The notes: generated by a model not told the origin, from the letters alone. A stretch of 64,000 nucleotides of DNA from Siphonodentalium dalli (GCA_032622095.1 CP136067.1:57331899-57395898), one strand, 5' to 3'. Shown: positions 1 to 11,734, counted from the first letter of the stretch. Program-made: numbers and translations.

Positions 1-93
1 TTCAAGATTTTTCGCCAGATAGATCCAGAGAATTCTTTGTTGAAAATCTCTTGCCATCTTTGGCTGGATTTATGAAAAACGTACGTCTCCCCC
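1..93. mobile_element. Right end of a TTAA-flanked element, cut by the window edge
   Basis: This segment matches the right-hand end of the complete element at 12573-13518: both contain a GATAGATCCAGAGAA block, a GGCTGGATTTA block and end in ACGTCTCCCCC or GCGTCTCCCCC directly before TTAA (here 94-97). It is therefore a second copy whose left part lies outside the window. No coding sequence is visible. The identification rests on direct comparison of the two copies. Confidence 0.75.
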
Positions 94-308
94 TTAATGC
101 TGTTGTTGGTTACAATTTCGTAATATCAACTCGTTAGATGTACAGATGAGAATGGCGGTTAGGCAAGTTCTGGCCATGCCATATATCAATGTCAGCAGCT
201 TACACTTACCTTCAGTATTTCCATATTTTCGCATAACACTTTCCTGCAGTTTCTGTATGGTTTCCATTGTTCGCTTGAGTGTATCAATCTGCAGAAACAA
301 GAAGATAA

Positions 309-395
309 AATATATAACTTTCTGGTACTAAGTGTTTAATATATAACTTTCTGGTACTAAGTGTTTAATATATAACTTTCTGGTACTAAGTGTTT
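309..395. repeat. Tandem repeat, three 29-bp units
   Basis: Three essentially perfect copies of a 29-bp unit containing TTTCTGGTACTAAGTGTTT lie head to tail at 309-337, 338-366 and 367-395. Such perfect identity implies recent expansion. No function is apparent. Confidence 0.9.
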
Positions 396-518
396 CGCCG
401 AGGCAAGTGCAAAAAGTGCAATGACAGGATGCGAGCAGCAAACTTGACCCGTGTTTTCAATATACAATATCAGAAGATGCTTTGGCCTCCGTTGGTTTAG
501 ATTCATTTTCAATATTAA

Positions 519-790
519 CCCTTTCTTTACTAAATGGATTCTCCCTTCAGTTATACAAAAATACATTGGAATAGTATAATATTCATCTGGGGGGGGGGGG
601 GGTTGGGGGTGTTCAAGAAAAACGAGAAGACGACAAGCAAATGAAAAGATAATACAATTGCAGAACGATACCTATATTTATTGGTGGGTAATTTTCGGAT
701 AATGAATTCAACAATCGACCATATTTAAACAGTGCCTGTACATTTCCTAAGTGAACTATTCGTTAATGAGTATGTTTGGTAAAGGCAGAG
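519..790. mobile_element. TTAA-flanked MITE, CCCTTTC family
   Basis: The element begins CCCTTTCTTTACTAAAT after TTAA (515-518) and ends in GGTAAAGGCAGAG before TTAA (791-794), giving a 272-bp unit with degenerate inverted ends. TTAA duplication with a CCC terminus is the pattern of piggyBac-type transposons, but no transposase is encoded, so this is a non-autonomous copy. Related copies or arms lie at 9572-9790, 31506-31749, about 29868-29950 and 62539-62612. A run of 14 G (589-602) sits inside. Confidence 0.6.
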
Positions 791-833
791 TTAAAAGGCC
801 TAATACTATATACGTATATATAACTTCGTTTAA

Positions 834-1302
834 AGGTACTCAACCCGCAAAGAGGGTCCCCATCTCAACAGATTCCAACAACAACAATCCGATCAGAGGG
901 TCATATATTACTATTTCTTTGGCTTTGGGGGTAAAAAATATTTGATTCGAGTCGAGGAACCCATCAAACAAAGCTCAGAGTTATTAGATATTGATTTTTC
1001 AAATTTGTTATGTTCTCGAGATGAGTACCAATAACTGCCGTAATCTGCTCTGGATGTGTACTCCAAATCTATTCAAACAGACAAGGATGAATAACTCTAA
1101 AATCAAGTGGTAATTTTAACGCAATTTTGACTGAGTTCTGGGCCAGATAGTATTCCCGATAATGAAAAATAATAGATTTCTAAAATCGATATCTAACAAA
1201 TCTGAGCTGTGATGGGTGACTTCCTCGACTCGAAACAAATATTTTTGACCCCCGAAGCCATTGAAATAGTAATTGAGAGGAGTTTTATCGGGTTGAGTAC
1301 CT
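834..1302 (+). mobile_element. 469-bp TTAA-flanked foldback element, copy 1
   Basis: The element opens AGGTACTCAACCCG and closes CGGGTTGAGTACCT, with TTAA on both sides (830-833 and 1303-1306). Its two halves are imperfect inverted copies of each other over roughly 200 bp, so a single strand could fold into one long hairpin. Two further copies of exactly the same length lie at 30217-30685 (opposite orientation) and 45867-46335 (same orientation). TTAA duplication with AGG termini is what I recall for Kolobok (T2-type) elements, more than for piggyBac. No transposase is encoded; the short open frame through each arm is discussed in the findings. Confidence 0.9.
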
Positions 1303-1306
1303 TTAA

Positions 1307-2465
1307 TGGTCAATGTTTTTGAAGCGTGGCACAATTGTTGACAATCATCGGAACCCGTGCACCGGTTTATTATGATATCCATCCGATCTTTTTCACTGTG
1401 CTTATCTCCCTTTTCTGTTCAGAGATGTTTAACAACGTACGTAAGTGTGTCACTTTGTGTAAGCTTGTACTCCTAAGTGTCCTGGTCGGACTTATTTTAG
1501 CAAAGTTCTTGCTCTGTTATCTCATTCATATTTGTTAATGGCACTTGGCGGTTTGAAGCCTCGAATTATACCTAGTAATGTTCACTTCTACCACAATACC
1601 GTCCTCTTCCAGCGATCAAAATAGGGTGAAGTAATTGGGCGCGAAGGGCTCGGGATAGTCGAAAAGATTGAGTGATCTTCTACTAAACCCCACGATTTGT
1701 TGTTTGATGTTATAACATGTATCTACAAGTAAAGCAAATCATCATGTCCGGTCGCGGCAAAGTTTGATTGGGGTAGATCCCACGAGCTTTAATACGGGGC
1801 ATGGGGTGCCCGGGATGTCCACATGTCTATAAGTATGCAAAATAATTGCATACGTACTCTATACAGTTTCATAGATTTTTAAGCTAACTATGCAATCACC
1901 GTTTATCCGTCCTTGCTAAAATACCAAGATTATAAAAACAAGAGTATAGGCTTGTCTATCTACATGTCTGCCTGTCTGTCTGGTTGTTTGTGATTTTTAT
2001 CCCAGACCCCTGGACCGATTTCAACCAAATTGAATATGGTGACTCGGGGTACCCCACTGGATGTTATAACGGCGTTAGTATGTCAAAAATTTGATTTTGA
2101 TGTTTACCTATTTCATACTTAAAACAAATCCAGCCGATTATAATCTTTTGGCACATATTCCATAACCATGTTTGAAAAGAAACACGTGCATATATGCTTG
2201 AAACCTCCGCCTGTGGTTATACATTGACACATGCATACATGTGTCTTGGAAACTCTTAACATAATAGTATACCAATGCCTAGTTATGTTTAGATTAACAT
2301 GGTTGCAATGTGTTTGTTTTGATGAAATAACGCACATGCTCACAAAGTAGGCGCACATTTGATAAAACGTGTATATTGCTTGTGTGAACATGCTGCCATG
2401 CAGTGTCGATCAATAACAAAATAATATTGAAAACGTATAATTTCGCACACAGGGTGACATTAATA
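1307..2465. other. Non-coding stretch with one dispersed repeat
   Basis: No gene is recognisable. Positions about 1945-2065 carry a dispersed repeat beginning with TGTCTGTCTGG and containing CAGACCCCTGGACCGATTTC followed by a GTGAC..GGGGTACCC block. Its reverse complement recurs at about 12300-12430, and a weaker version at about 29465-29560. Repeats of this form are, from memory, abundant in molluscan genomes. Confidence 0.5.
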
Positions 2466-2859
2466 GAGACCTTTCGCAAAATCACGAATACGATAACAGA
2501 TATGGAAATATCCTGGCAGTATACGGCCAAAATTCGACTTTTACACACGGGGTTCTCATGTGAGACCAAATATACCCCACGCAGATTAATTATGAGCAGA
2601 TGTGTCAAGGATGTGCCACCGACCCTGCTTTGGGGACGCTCTAACATTATCCGTGTGCATGGTGTATAACACACGGATACGAACATGGGATCTGAATGAG
2701 ACACATATTACTTTTTCCATCAAATATATATGTAACTAAATGCAATGGGGCATATACCGTCTCACCAATTGGCCATCGTTGGTAAATTATGGTGGTGTCA
2801 ACCTTATAGGACAATACATCCTATCCGTAATCGTAATAGTGATTTTTGCGAAAGGTCTC
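2466..2859. mobile_element. TA-flanked MITE with GAGACCTTTCGC ends
   Basis: Inverted ends of about 38 bp (left GAGACCTTTCGCAAAATCAC, right its near-complement ending GCGAAAGGTCTC) enclose 394 bp and are flanked by TA on each side. A TA duplication suggests a Tc1/mariner-type source. There is no transposase; the 88- and 136-codon open frames overlapping here on opposite strands look like chance products of the inverted ends. Confidence 0.7.
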
Positions 2860-2927
2860 TAGTATTGAAAATGTTCGTTTACACTGTGTCAATAGATTTA
2901 ACCTGGGTCTCGCGGTTTACCAACACG

Positions 2928-3010
2928 AGTAGAGTAGAATAGAATATTTATTGCAATACACTATATATATAGGCAGAAACTGTTGCAAGTTACATAATGA
3001 ATTAAAACTT
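2928..3010 (-). mobile_element. 3' tail of a non-LTR retrotransposon or SINE
   Basis: Read on the minus strand this ends GTGTATTGCAATAAATATTC followed by short TCTAT/TCTAC units. The intact LINE at 41.7-44.2 kb ends in the same GTGTATTGCAATAAAT block followed by (CTTAT)n, so this is the 3' end of a related element inserted in the opposite direction. How far the fragment extends beyond 3010 cannot be judged. Confidence 0.55.
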
Positions 3011-3159
3011 TAAACATGTTCAATATATTGTTTGATGCGATGCATCGTCATTCAACGACCACCAATAACTTCTCATTACCATTGCTTTTCTTTGTTATCA
3101 TATGGAATCGCATTAAACCAGCCCCGAATCGCATAATATCAGCCTAAATATATTGACAG

Positions 3160-3650
3160 GGTGCCAGTTACCGGTGTGACTAAAAACCGCCGAGACCTGC
3201 CAGGACCAACACGGATACGGACCATCCCATGCAGACCGGCCCCATGGTGTCTAGGCGGGAGTTTAGATACCAGAACAGTGCGGGATCTCAGGAAAACCCT
3301 CACACGCACGGTTGGGGCCGCGGAACGAAGAGATCCCGATATTAACCGCTAACTTGCCAGAATTTCAATATGGTGTCTGCAATGACAAGACTTGCAGACG
3401 GGACCCCCATGTCGCCATCGTACCGCTATAGTAAGACCTACACACATATATGTAGCGGAACTACTGTCGAATGAAGCGAATGAAGCGAACCAGCCCGGAC
3501 CGTCCATGGGGCGTCCGGTGTGATTTTAGTGGCCAGAACATTGGGATGGGTTCAACTGAAAACCCACACTCGTACAGACGAAGGCCGCGGCCACACAGAA
3601 GTGTCGATATTAACCATTAACATGCCAGAATTTCAATATTGTGCCTATAT
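3160..3650. repeat. Diverged duplication, period about 270 bp
   Basis: Two adjacent segments share order and motifs: a block around GACC(A/G)TCCCATG.., a GGCCGCGG block and the sequence TGCCAGAATTTCAATAT, once near 3355 and once near 3625. The region is richer in G+C than its surroundings. The 63-codon frame inside does not resemble a known protein. Confidence 0.5.
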
Positions 3651-4739
3651 ACGCATAATATTTGCCAAGTATACGTGATTAAATTTGGTAAAATAGTTCA
3701 TGGGCGCGATCTGATTAGTGCATCTTTTTTGTTCTTGTATCTATCTATCGCATACACGCTTACGAGCATTACGGAGAGAGATAGAGAAGATCCATATTTT
3801 GAATTTGTCCCAGGGGTTTTGGGACCAACAAACAATTTTTTCCGCAGCTCATAATTGTTTTACCTGCAAGTTTTTTGACTGTTTTTGCAATGAGTTTGGC
3901 TTAAAACATCTTAGAATAAGAGCAATACTGTAATTCTAACTGCTAAACTGACTGCAGGCAGTTATCGTTTTGTATTTGTTGCAAATTTTGAAATCCAAGA
4001 TGGCCGCTGGCAGCCATGTTTTTTTTTGGCCGAATGACCCCAAAATGACTCGTTCCTATTTGCATGTCAATGTTAACATCCATGACAAATAGTATGCACA
4101 TAAATTCATATACAGCTGTTTACAGTGAATTTCCCCCCGCAAATCTCTGTTTTAGTGGGGGTGGGTGTCAAAAAATGGTCGGAAAAAAATGCCGAAATCG
4201 GAAAAAAAATTTGACGCGGGGGTGGGTGGGTCCCAACAAGGGTCGAAAGTCAAAAATCAGCATACGTGCCTGAAAAAAAATTCCGACCCCCCCCCCCCCC
4301 TGTTTGTCCAGGATTGTTTGCCACGCGTCCGTGTAATGTGACCTTTTACCACGGTAGAGAACTTTAACGTGGGCACACTGTTTCACACGGGACAGCCATT
4401 AGGTGTCCCATGCGTTGTGTCATCCCTGCAATGCATGATCATGACATTACGAGAGAAGCACACCCACCGAAGAATATGTATATACGTGAAGATAAAACAA
4501 TTGAAATTTGGTAGCAGCACCTCATAATTGAAATTTGGTAGCAAGTCCCTTGTCTGTTGACTATAAAAATCGTGGCGATGAAAGAAATAACAAGAGGTAC
4601 GCTGTCGCGTGGCATTTGCCCCCGACCGTAGCAATTCGGATTAAGCATGGACGAAACTGCGGATATCCGAGGAGGTCTATATGACCATTCCAAAAGAAGT
4701 TCGTACTAGAAATTCCGGAAACCCAAAAACAAGCACAAA
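3651..4739. other. Non-coding stretch with repeat fragments
   Basis: No gene is seen. A CCAAGATGGCCGC motif at about 3998 belongs to the ~160-bp repeat family found as arrays elsewhere in the window. A G-rich block with GGGGGTGGGTGTCAAA and GTGGGTGGGTCCC (4155-4235) has a diverged inverted relative near 11400-11520, and 14 C lie at 4287-4300. Confidence 0.5.
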
Positions 4740-5370
4740 TTCAAATTTTCTAAGTTGAAAGAAGGGCCATAACTCTGGCAAAAATCATCAGATCATACCC
4801 AAATTCGCACTTGACATGTATTTTCATATAACTGATCCACAAAAATACGGGATTTGCAATCGTACCGCCAAAGCTCACGCTATCATTTGGAAACCCCAAA
4901 AACTAGAAAAAATTGAATTTTCTAAGTAAAAAAAGGGCCATAACTCTAGTGAAAATGGGTGGACGAACGAAACCCGTGCTATGCATATAGCTGTTCCCCC
5001 ATGCTGCTCTATCACCATACCAAATATCAGCTAAATCTGCCCAGCGGTTGCTGAACAATAATGCAAAATGTTTGTACGGACGGACAAAATTGAATTTTCT
5101 AAGTCAAAAAAGGGCCATAACTCTGGTGAAAATGGGTGGACGAAACCTGCGCTATGCATGTAGCTGTTCCTCCATGCTGCTCTATCACCAAACCAAATAT
5201 CAGCTAAATCGGCCCAGCGGTTGCTGAACAATAATGCAAAATGTTTGTACGGACGACGGACGTGTTGACGTACGGACGCACTGGCCAGAGTATACTTGTG
5301 GGGTGACCGCACATACCTATGAATACTTGTGGGATGCGATCTTTTGTTTGAGTAACTTGTGGGGTGCAAC
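4740..5370. repeat. Tandem repeat of ~175-bp units with GGGCCATAACTCTG core
   Basis: Three units are visible, each starting near TTTTCTAAGT and carrying AAAAAGGGCCATAACTCT; the second (from about 4913) and third (from about 5090) are nearly identical through GGGTGGACGAA, the CATGCTGCTCTATCACCA block and CAGCGGTTGCTGAACAATAA, while the first is diverged. The array ends in CGGACGGAC-type sequence. A related unit lies at about 60645-60935. The 112-codon minus-strand frame across it is a by-product of the repetition. Confidence 0.8.
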
Positions 5371-5559
5371 CCACAACTGACGATTTTTTAAAGAGCGTAT
5401 TTTTAAAGAGCTATACGACTATATACCCGCCGACTTCAAGTCGGGGCATAACAATAGCAGTGCACATGAATGACAGGTGCGTAAATTTACTTTATTCCAA
5501 ACTATTCTGAAACTGAATGCTGAAACTGTCAGCACCATAATGGTGCTAGATGACCTAAC

Positions 5560-5860
5560 TAGCTGTGATACACGTAAACCATGCGTCAAAGAGGTATATG
5601 GCTAATTGTCGCGGAGAAGATATTATTTCTGTAAGGGCACATAAAAACTTTCAATTCAGTACCAATTTAGAAATTTCCTCATGAAGAGATTTAAAAAGAC
5701 ATAACTTAAGATCATTATAATGGGGACAATGCAAAGGGAACTGTATTCCTTCTTCGGTTTGTTTCGTATCACACATGATACAAAAATATTCAGGTAGTTT
5801 CTCTTTTTTTAAACGACCAGTTTCAACTCTTATATATAGGGAGAATGACATATCTGTATT
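5560..5860 (-). pseudogene. LINE reverse-transcriptase C-terminal remnant
   Basis: A 66-codon frame on the minus strand contains CIMCDTKQTEEGIQFPLHCPHY, split here as CIMCDTKQTEEG and IQFPLHCPHY. This matches the spacing of the C-terminal zinc knuckle of non-LTR retrotransposon ORF2 proteins (C-x2-C-x9-H-x4-C), as seen at 43.8 and 14.9 kb, except that the histidine is replaced by glutamine. After a stop codon the same frame continues with ALTEIISSPRQLAIYLFDAW, the usual type of ORF2 tail. The rest of the element is gone; this is a dead 3' fragment. Confidence 0.65.
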
Positions 5861-6540
5861 GTGTTAAAATAGATCGATGCGGTCTGTATATGTTTCATAT
5901 TACATATTTCTCAGTGTCATACATTATCTTAAATAGTTTATATGTACGTAATTGTAGTAAGTAATTCAGGTTCTGCAAACAGGTTTCCTCGTACTTACGT
6001 GAAGGCCTTTATTGAAAATCATACACAAAGTAAGTTTGTAAGTATTCGAAAGTATCAGTCATATTACTTCATGCAGCATACTTAGTACATTACCAAAGGA
6101 TACACACCAACCATTTGAGTTTTCCATTAAGTACCAGAGATAAACACTTTTCACATGTTTATGTAACTAATTAACATAACTCTATTATTTTCCCTGTGGT
6201 TTGGTTATAAACACAGAAATCGTGCTATCATTCGCTCAGTTTAAAATTCGCGCATCGATGGGTGCGCGAAAAACAGTACTGCGCGAGTAAGGTGCGTATT
6301 TTCTGTATGTATCCACCTATTTTGACACAATAAAGACGTGCATGCTGATTTGAGTACTAACCTGAACAGATATCGTGTCATTTTTATCTTTGCTATCGGG
6401 GCTCCAGATAGTCCGATGGATCGGCAGTTGAATTTGATGTTTATCACCCATGGTCAACAGAAAGCTTCCGACCTGCAAATTAATTCGAACAAAAAATAAG
6501 AAAGACCAGGGACAAGGCTAGAGGATCTCCGTTGTGATGA
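5861..6540. other. No feature recognised
   Basis: AT-rich sequence without a recognisable gene, repeat or RNA. The 68-codon minus-strand frame at 6241-6447 shows no familiar motif. Confidence 0.5.
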
Positions 6541-6905
6541 TCCAACTTGGGATTTCCAACCGCACCACCCCCCCCCCCCTGAACCAGACCAAATAACAAA
6601 TTACATTTGCACCCTCCACTTGGGTTCTCCAACTGGTACCCATACATGCAGGCCATGATGATAGGCTATTCTGAATTGATCAGTATAGTCATAGTCTTTG
6701 ACTGGCCACCGCCGGGCGGGGGGGGGGGGTGGCATTCAATACTCAAATGTGAGAACATTTTGAGATCTGAACCTGAAAATTGCGAAATTCTAACATCTAG
6801 TGGAAACTTTCAGGACATTTTGAAATCTGAACATGAAAATTGCAAAATGTGTCAGGTACGAAATTTCCAACTGTTGAAAGTTTTGACTAAAGTTTGGGTG
6901 GGGGG
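6541..6905. repeat. Dispersed repeat with homopolymers and internal duplication
   Basis: Runs of 12 C (6568-6579) and 12 G (6718-6729) bracket a segment. It is followed by two diverged copies of a ~35-bp unit around ACATTTTGA(G/A)ATCTGAAC, about 61 bp apart (6752 and 6813). The closing part, AAATTTCCAACTGTTGAAAG, recurs at about 38100 and in diverged form near 40940, marking a dispersed family often associated with poly-G or poly-C. Confidence 0.5.
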
Positions 6906-7660
6906 ATAATTATATATATTAAAACACTTTTAAAGGGAAATACGTGTATAACACATGTAAGATAAGTCTCTTAAGTGTTTTGTCGAATATAATAATACAA
7001 CTATCTTACAGAAATGGGTTGGTGCTGTTGTTATTTCGAACACGTTTACGAAAAGTTTCCAATCGAATCGATATATGATGAAGTCCATATTGTTGTTTTG
7101 CTTTTGTTTTCTATTTTCCTGATTTTTTTTAATTTAATCATCCTACTTGCTTCATGGGTAAGAAAATATACATCCTATTATTGCCTCACGGGTAAGATAT
7201 GATTATTTTCTGGTATAGTATATGCAAAATAATGTGTACAATAAATTTAACTTGAGAAAGCTCATTTGAAGTAGATAGGCCGACCAAAATTTCGCAAGTG
7301 AGTGAATATCGGTTGGTATAGGCCGACTTAATTTCACAAATGAAGGATAATGATATCGAGTGGTCGACTGACTTGCCAATCACCCCATATAGAATACCAA
7401 AGAATAGTTTATATGTTACTCTATTTAATGTAAGAATCATTGTGGTAAATGTAATCTGGGAGGATGGTCAACATAGGTCTATGATTACATGAGATATCGA
7501 TACATACTGAACATATATATAATGAAAAAGCTTAGAAATTTATCAGCTCTTTGCAATTTTCCACACAGAAGTGAGGCAATTAACAGGTCTATTTTTTTTA
7601 ACCCTTTCATGACTGGGGCAGCGCTGGTGTAGCATTAAAGATCCTGTGCCAGTACTAGTG
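6906..7660. other. No feature recognised
   Basis: AT-rich stretch. Short open frames (7014-7202, 7186-7440) show hydrophobic or random composition and no recognisable family. A CCCTTTCATGA block near 7602 may be a fragment of the CCCTTTC family, but this is weak. Confidence 0.4.
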
Positions 7661-7662
7661 CA

Positions 7663-7815
7663 ATTCTTATATATGCGAGTCTCCCATAGGGAGCCTCACA
7701 TATATAAGAGAATACACAGGCTTACAAGGTCAAGGTAAATATTGTTAGACCAATGCGTCCTCGCATATGTGAGAGGCTCCCTATAATATGGGAGACTCGC
7801 ATATATAAGAGAATT
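7663..7815. repeat. Two palindromes that are also inverted copies of each other
   Basis: The first block (7663-7713) reads nearly the same on both strands around the centre CTCCCATAGGGAG, flanked by TATATATGCGAG and its near-complement. The second block (about 7758-7814) repeats the design around GGCTCCCTATAATATGGGAG. Each can form its own hairpin, and the two can also pair with each other. No gene overlaps. Confidence 0.8.
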
Positions 7816-8439
7816 TATTGGCACACGGTTTTCGCAAAATTTCAGGAAGCTCCAGCATGGAATTGTTAAAGAAGCCCTGTCAGAATTGACACCGAATTAG
7901 TAAGAATTTTCTGAGACAATTTACTGCTTACCGGGAAAAAGAACAATGATAAATGCTTGCAATCACAATTTTAGCATCACGTGGTATAATCGAGAAAAAA
8001 AAAATCCACGAACTCATCCGTAAGTAAAACGTCGAAAACGAGTACATAATGTCGTAATTCAGAACGCTCGTTACTCAATCCCGCTTGTGGGCAATGAAGG
8101 CGTGCACGCTCTTTTTCAGAGACGATCGTTTTAAACGCGGTAAAGCTTCCTCTCGTGAAAGTCGATACCTGTCCAACACCTCATACTGATTGCCTCCATG
8201 TGTAAGATCTTATTATTTTATTGTATATAAAACATACAAATGGTAGTTAATGGTGTCGAATCGGACGGGACCTCTTTAATTTCATAATATCTGGAATAGA
8301 CTATAACCATGGACGCTATTTATATTTAAACGGACATGGCTCATTCGAGCTTCCAAATTTTGTCTACGTGATTTGGAAGGATGTATAAGATATACGAAAT
8401 GTTGATATACCGGCTTCATACTCTGTATAATACTTGCCA
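7816..8439. other. No feature recognised
   Basis: No gene, RNA or clear repeat boundary is seen here. Confidence 0.4.
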
Positions 8440-8892
8440 TGGTCAGCCATTTATACCAGCTGTTTTAAATTTTTCGCACAAAAGTTAAACAAACGCTCTT
8501 TATTTGTATCATATCAAGAATATAAACTAACACGGAACGCTCTTTTCTGTTCCATGTCGTGCAAATGCCGTAACACGAACACGAGTTCAACTTTGTATTT
8601 TATTACTTCAATGCGTCTTTATGTGACATATAAATGACGCTCCCACGAGGAGGCAATAAACCATATCTCTCATATTCTCTGAAAAAATATTTTCCACGTC
8701 AGCCATTTAGCAGCTGTTTTAAATTTTTCGCACAGAAGTGAAACAAACGCTCTTTATTGGTATCATATCAAGAATAGACTAACACGGAACGCTCTTTTCT
8801 GTTCCATACCGTGCAAAGGGCTGTAACACAAATTCCATGTTCAGCGTTGTATGTTATGACTTCAGTGCGTCTCTCTGTGAGATACAATGCTC
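8440..8892 (+). repeat. Tandem duplication (~257 bp) of a module with GCTCTTTATT core
   Basis: Two head-to-tail copies start at CAGCCATTTA (8444 and 8700). They share AGCTGTTTTAAATTTTTCGC, the ~52-bp core starting AACGCTCTTTATT and ending GAACGCTCTTTT, and a following block ending near GTGCGTCT. They are roughly 85 percent alike. Single diverged relatives occur at 62095-62330 (plus) and 63390-63560 (minus). No transposase is present and the element ends are not defined. Confidence 0.75.
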
Positions 8893-8998
8893 GTAGAAAG
8901 GTAGTTCGGGTATTTTTCGACTATTTCGAGACCGGGAACAATTAAAAGGTGAATATCATTAGGTGTATTCTGGGGCGCAAACCGCCAAGTTGCTTTAA

Positions 8999-9412
8999 AG
9001 GCACGGGCGACGTTCGTTGCAGAAATATTCATATTTGTTGAAATCACCATCAACAGAAGGAATATTAAAATATGTATAGTTTTGTTCATATGCCAAACAT
9101 ATACTCAGCGCGTAAGTAGTATATTGTCGTCAATACGTATGATGGTGTACGTAAACAAGAGCCTGCTCGTGTTACAGAAGTTGTGCTTCTGTTTACATAA
9201 CACAGCGCATTTTTTTGGTTAATCACCCACAAATTATATAAATGCTCTTTATTATTTCCATATCAGGAAAACGGTAACAAATAACGCTCTTTATGTTTAC
9301 CATATCCGGATCTAAACAAAAGCCAGGAAACGTAACGTTTTTTGCTTTATGGCGGTTTTTGACGGAGGTGAATATTTTAACAGCATACCGACCGCCAAGA
9401 CCGCCCGTATCT
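8999..9412. mobile_element. TTAA-flanked MITE with AGGCACG/AGATACG ends
   Basis: The left end is AGGCACGGGCGACG after TTAA (8995-8998). The right end, read inward, is AGATACGGGCGGTC before TTAA (9413-9416). The 414-bp body contains the ~52-bp GCTCTTTATT core at 9241-9293. Family members lie at 48212-48705 (complete) and 46847-47160 (right end lost). AGG/AGA termini with TTAA duplication suggest a Kolobok-type source. The short frames inside (8862-9089, 9223-9571) are not genes. Confidence 0.8.
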
Positions 9413-9571
9413 TTAATGGTGGTTAAAACTCTGTATGGAAGTCGATTTGCACACAAGAGGGTGCAGTCGAAAAGTGGAGATGCGTCCAATAACCCTATCA
9501 AATATACACATATCATTGAGCAGAATTTGCGCGGGACCAGTGGACAATCCTTGATATGTATTGATGATTAA

Positions 9572-9790
9572 CCATTTCTATACTAAATCGATTCTCCCAC
9601 CCAGGATACATATAAGCAGACCACAGAGAGAACATTTTAAAACAAATAATTCAAGAGCAGAAATATTCATATTCTTTAGTGGGAAATATTGAGATAATAA
9701 GTTATGGTCAATTGCATGTGTGTTGAACTTATATTATCTGAACATTTCCCGAGGGAACTACTCGTCAATGAGTATTTAGTAAAGAAAGGG
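9572..9790. mobile_element. CCCTTTC-family MITE, decayed copy
   Basis: The left end CCATTTCTATACTAAATCG follows TTAA (9568-9571), and the right end AGTAAAGAAAGGG precedes TTGA, a one-base change from TTAA. The 219-bp interior shares CTGAACATTTCC..GGGAACTACTCGTCAA with the copy at 31506-31749. It is non-coding. Confidence 0.6.
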
Positions 9791-9799
9791 TTGAAGGTA

Positions 9800-11734
9800 T
9801 ACTCACCAATCTGAATGCACTTAGCTTCGAAATCAAAACATATGGTAGAAACACCCGCCGATATTGTGCATAATTTCATCTAGACGTGAACAAGCGAGGT
9901 TCTGTGAGATGGGGAACACTGAATCACAGAATGCCCGCTGGTATACAACCATTCGTATGGTGCCTTGTTGGTGATAGCAGCTTCTGATATACCGTGTTAA
10001 GATTGGAAGTCATTCATAAATTTTGAGAGTGGATGAGAACTCCCTTTGTTAAGAAAAACCCAGAAACCGCGGAGACGTACTTAATGACCCATAAATTTTG
10101 GAAGTCACGCGACCGTTCTGATATTTTAACCCCGAGGAAATAAAACTGAACCACTCTCTATATAGTTACATAAAATTTCGGCGCATTGAATGATACTACC
10201 TATAACAGATAGAACAATTAAATTGAGTTGGTTTCCATTGTAGACAAAGTATATATACTGAAACAAGTAAGAAATTTAGCAGAATTTGCTGAGTGTAAGT
10301 TTAGATAAACCGTGCCAGCCTCGTGTGGGCGGGGTTAAGTTCCACGGGAAGACTTATTGTCCATTCAAGAAATATTATCAATGGTTTCCTTATTCGATCA
10401 GCTCGCTTCCCATCTGTTGTTCCTTAACTTCTCTGACCCAGGTGACAATATTTGTTGCTTTTCTCTAAAAAAACGCAGCTTTAATGAAACTATACGCTGA
10501 AGGTTTATGTTGCATAACAATGAATGGGAAATTTGAAGTTATGAATGGAGCGCTGGGGGATACTCACGCGCACCTGCAGATATTAGATGCCCAGCGAAAT
10601 TTATCGTTATTTGATGTGAACTACTTCGAAAGAATTAATTAACCCAAAATGGCATATTTTTTTTCATGTATTATTCTCAGAAGGAAGGTGAATTCGTTCT
10701 GTGATATCGGTGGTGCTCGCATGCGTATATATCTTATATACACTCACTACAGTTTGCTATGCCAGGTAGAAAACTTTCTGCAAATCCACAAGGTACATGT
10801 ATAGCATTAAAATAGCTGACAATCAATATGGATCTCACCGACTGCTTGTCATAGCTCAGGACACAATCCGAGGCACACATGCATATACTCTGTAATTTCC
10901 ATATTTCTCAATAAAAGCTGCATTAGACGGCCCTCGCTGTCGAATTTCATAAAAAAAGTTACCAGGCAATTTTATCAATATTTGATGGTATACACAGCCT
11001 AATGCTATATGCTAAGACACTGCCAAAACTTGTGCAACAAATGATGAGGCAATAATATGAGTGGTTAACATTGTATAAAATATGTATACATGTACATGTA
11101 GGAGCGTGGATTTTTCAAACGCACCCCCTCCCCCATTGAAGTGGATCTAAATTTCCAGGTCGGAATTACAACAAAGTTCGCACTATATACTGGTTTGAAT
11201 ATCAAACTATATATCACTCAACAAATTGAACCTACTTTTCGTCTGAATTTTCCGATATAGCCCTTTAACAAATTGTTGAAAGTTGAACACGCATTATACA
11301 TATCAAGTGATTGTTCCATACAATGCGAGTCTCCATTTAGCTAATGCTGACCGACACAATACGCATGTGACCAAATAAGCCCTTTAGTCGTTCGGTTCAC
11401 AGGGGGTGGGGTAGTAAAAAATATGCAGGAATATATGCCGTTTTTTTTTGCATCTGGCATTTTCGGGACCCACCACCCCCAAACCTGCAAAACAAAAATT
11501 GACACCCACCCCCAAATATCACTAAATTTGGTCTAAAACCGCATAAAACACAACTGATATCACTGGGAATTATCTCATTTAGTTCAAATAACAGTTTAAC
11601 CTGTTTCAGAAGCTGTTTTAATTGAAAACAAAATGTTTTATAAATATCATAAATTCTAACTATTTCCTGAATAGACTCTCAACCAGCCCATTATCTAACA
11701 TATTCCATACCACTTATTTTAGTGTACTGGAGCA
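9800..11734. other. About 1.9 kb without a recognised gene
   Basis: No protein family, RNA gene or bounded transposon is recognised. From about 11395 to 11520 lies a G/C-rich block (GTGGGGTAG.., CCCACCACCCCCAAACC, CACCCACCCCC) that is a diverged inverted relative of 4155-4235. Confidence 0.45.

Noticed and set aside
1116-1382. Conserved 62-88-codon frame present three times as a host gene family
   Set aside because: Each instance lies inside a TTAA-flanked 469-bp element; it belongs to the transposon. The possible coding origin is kept as a finding only.
2294-2704. 136-codon minus-strand frame
   Set aside because: It overlaps the left end of a TA-flanked MITE and an opposing frame; no protein resemblance.
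5031-5369. 112-codon minus-strand frame
   Set aside because: It lies across the ~175-bp tandem repeat and repeats its own sequence; not a gene.
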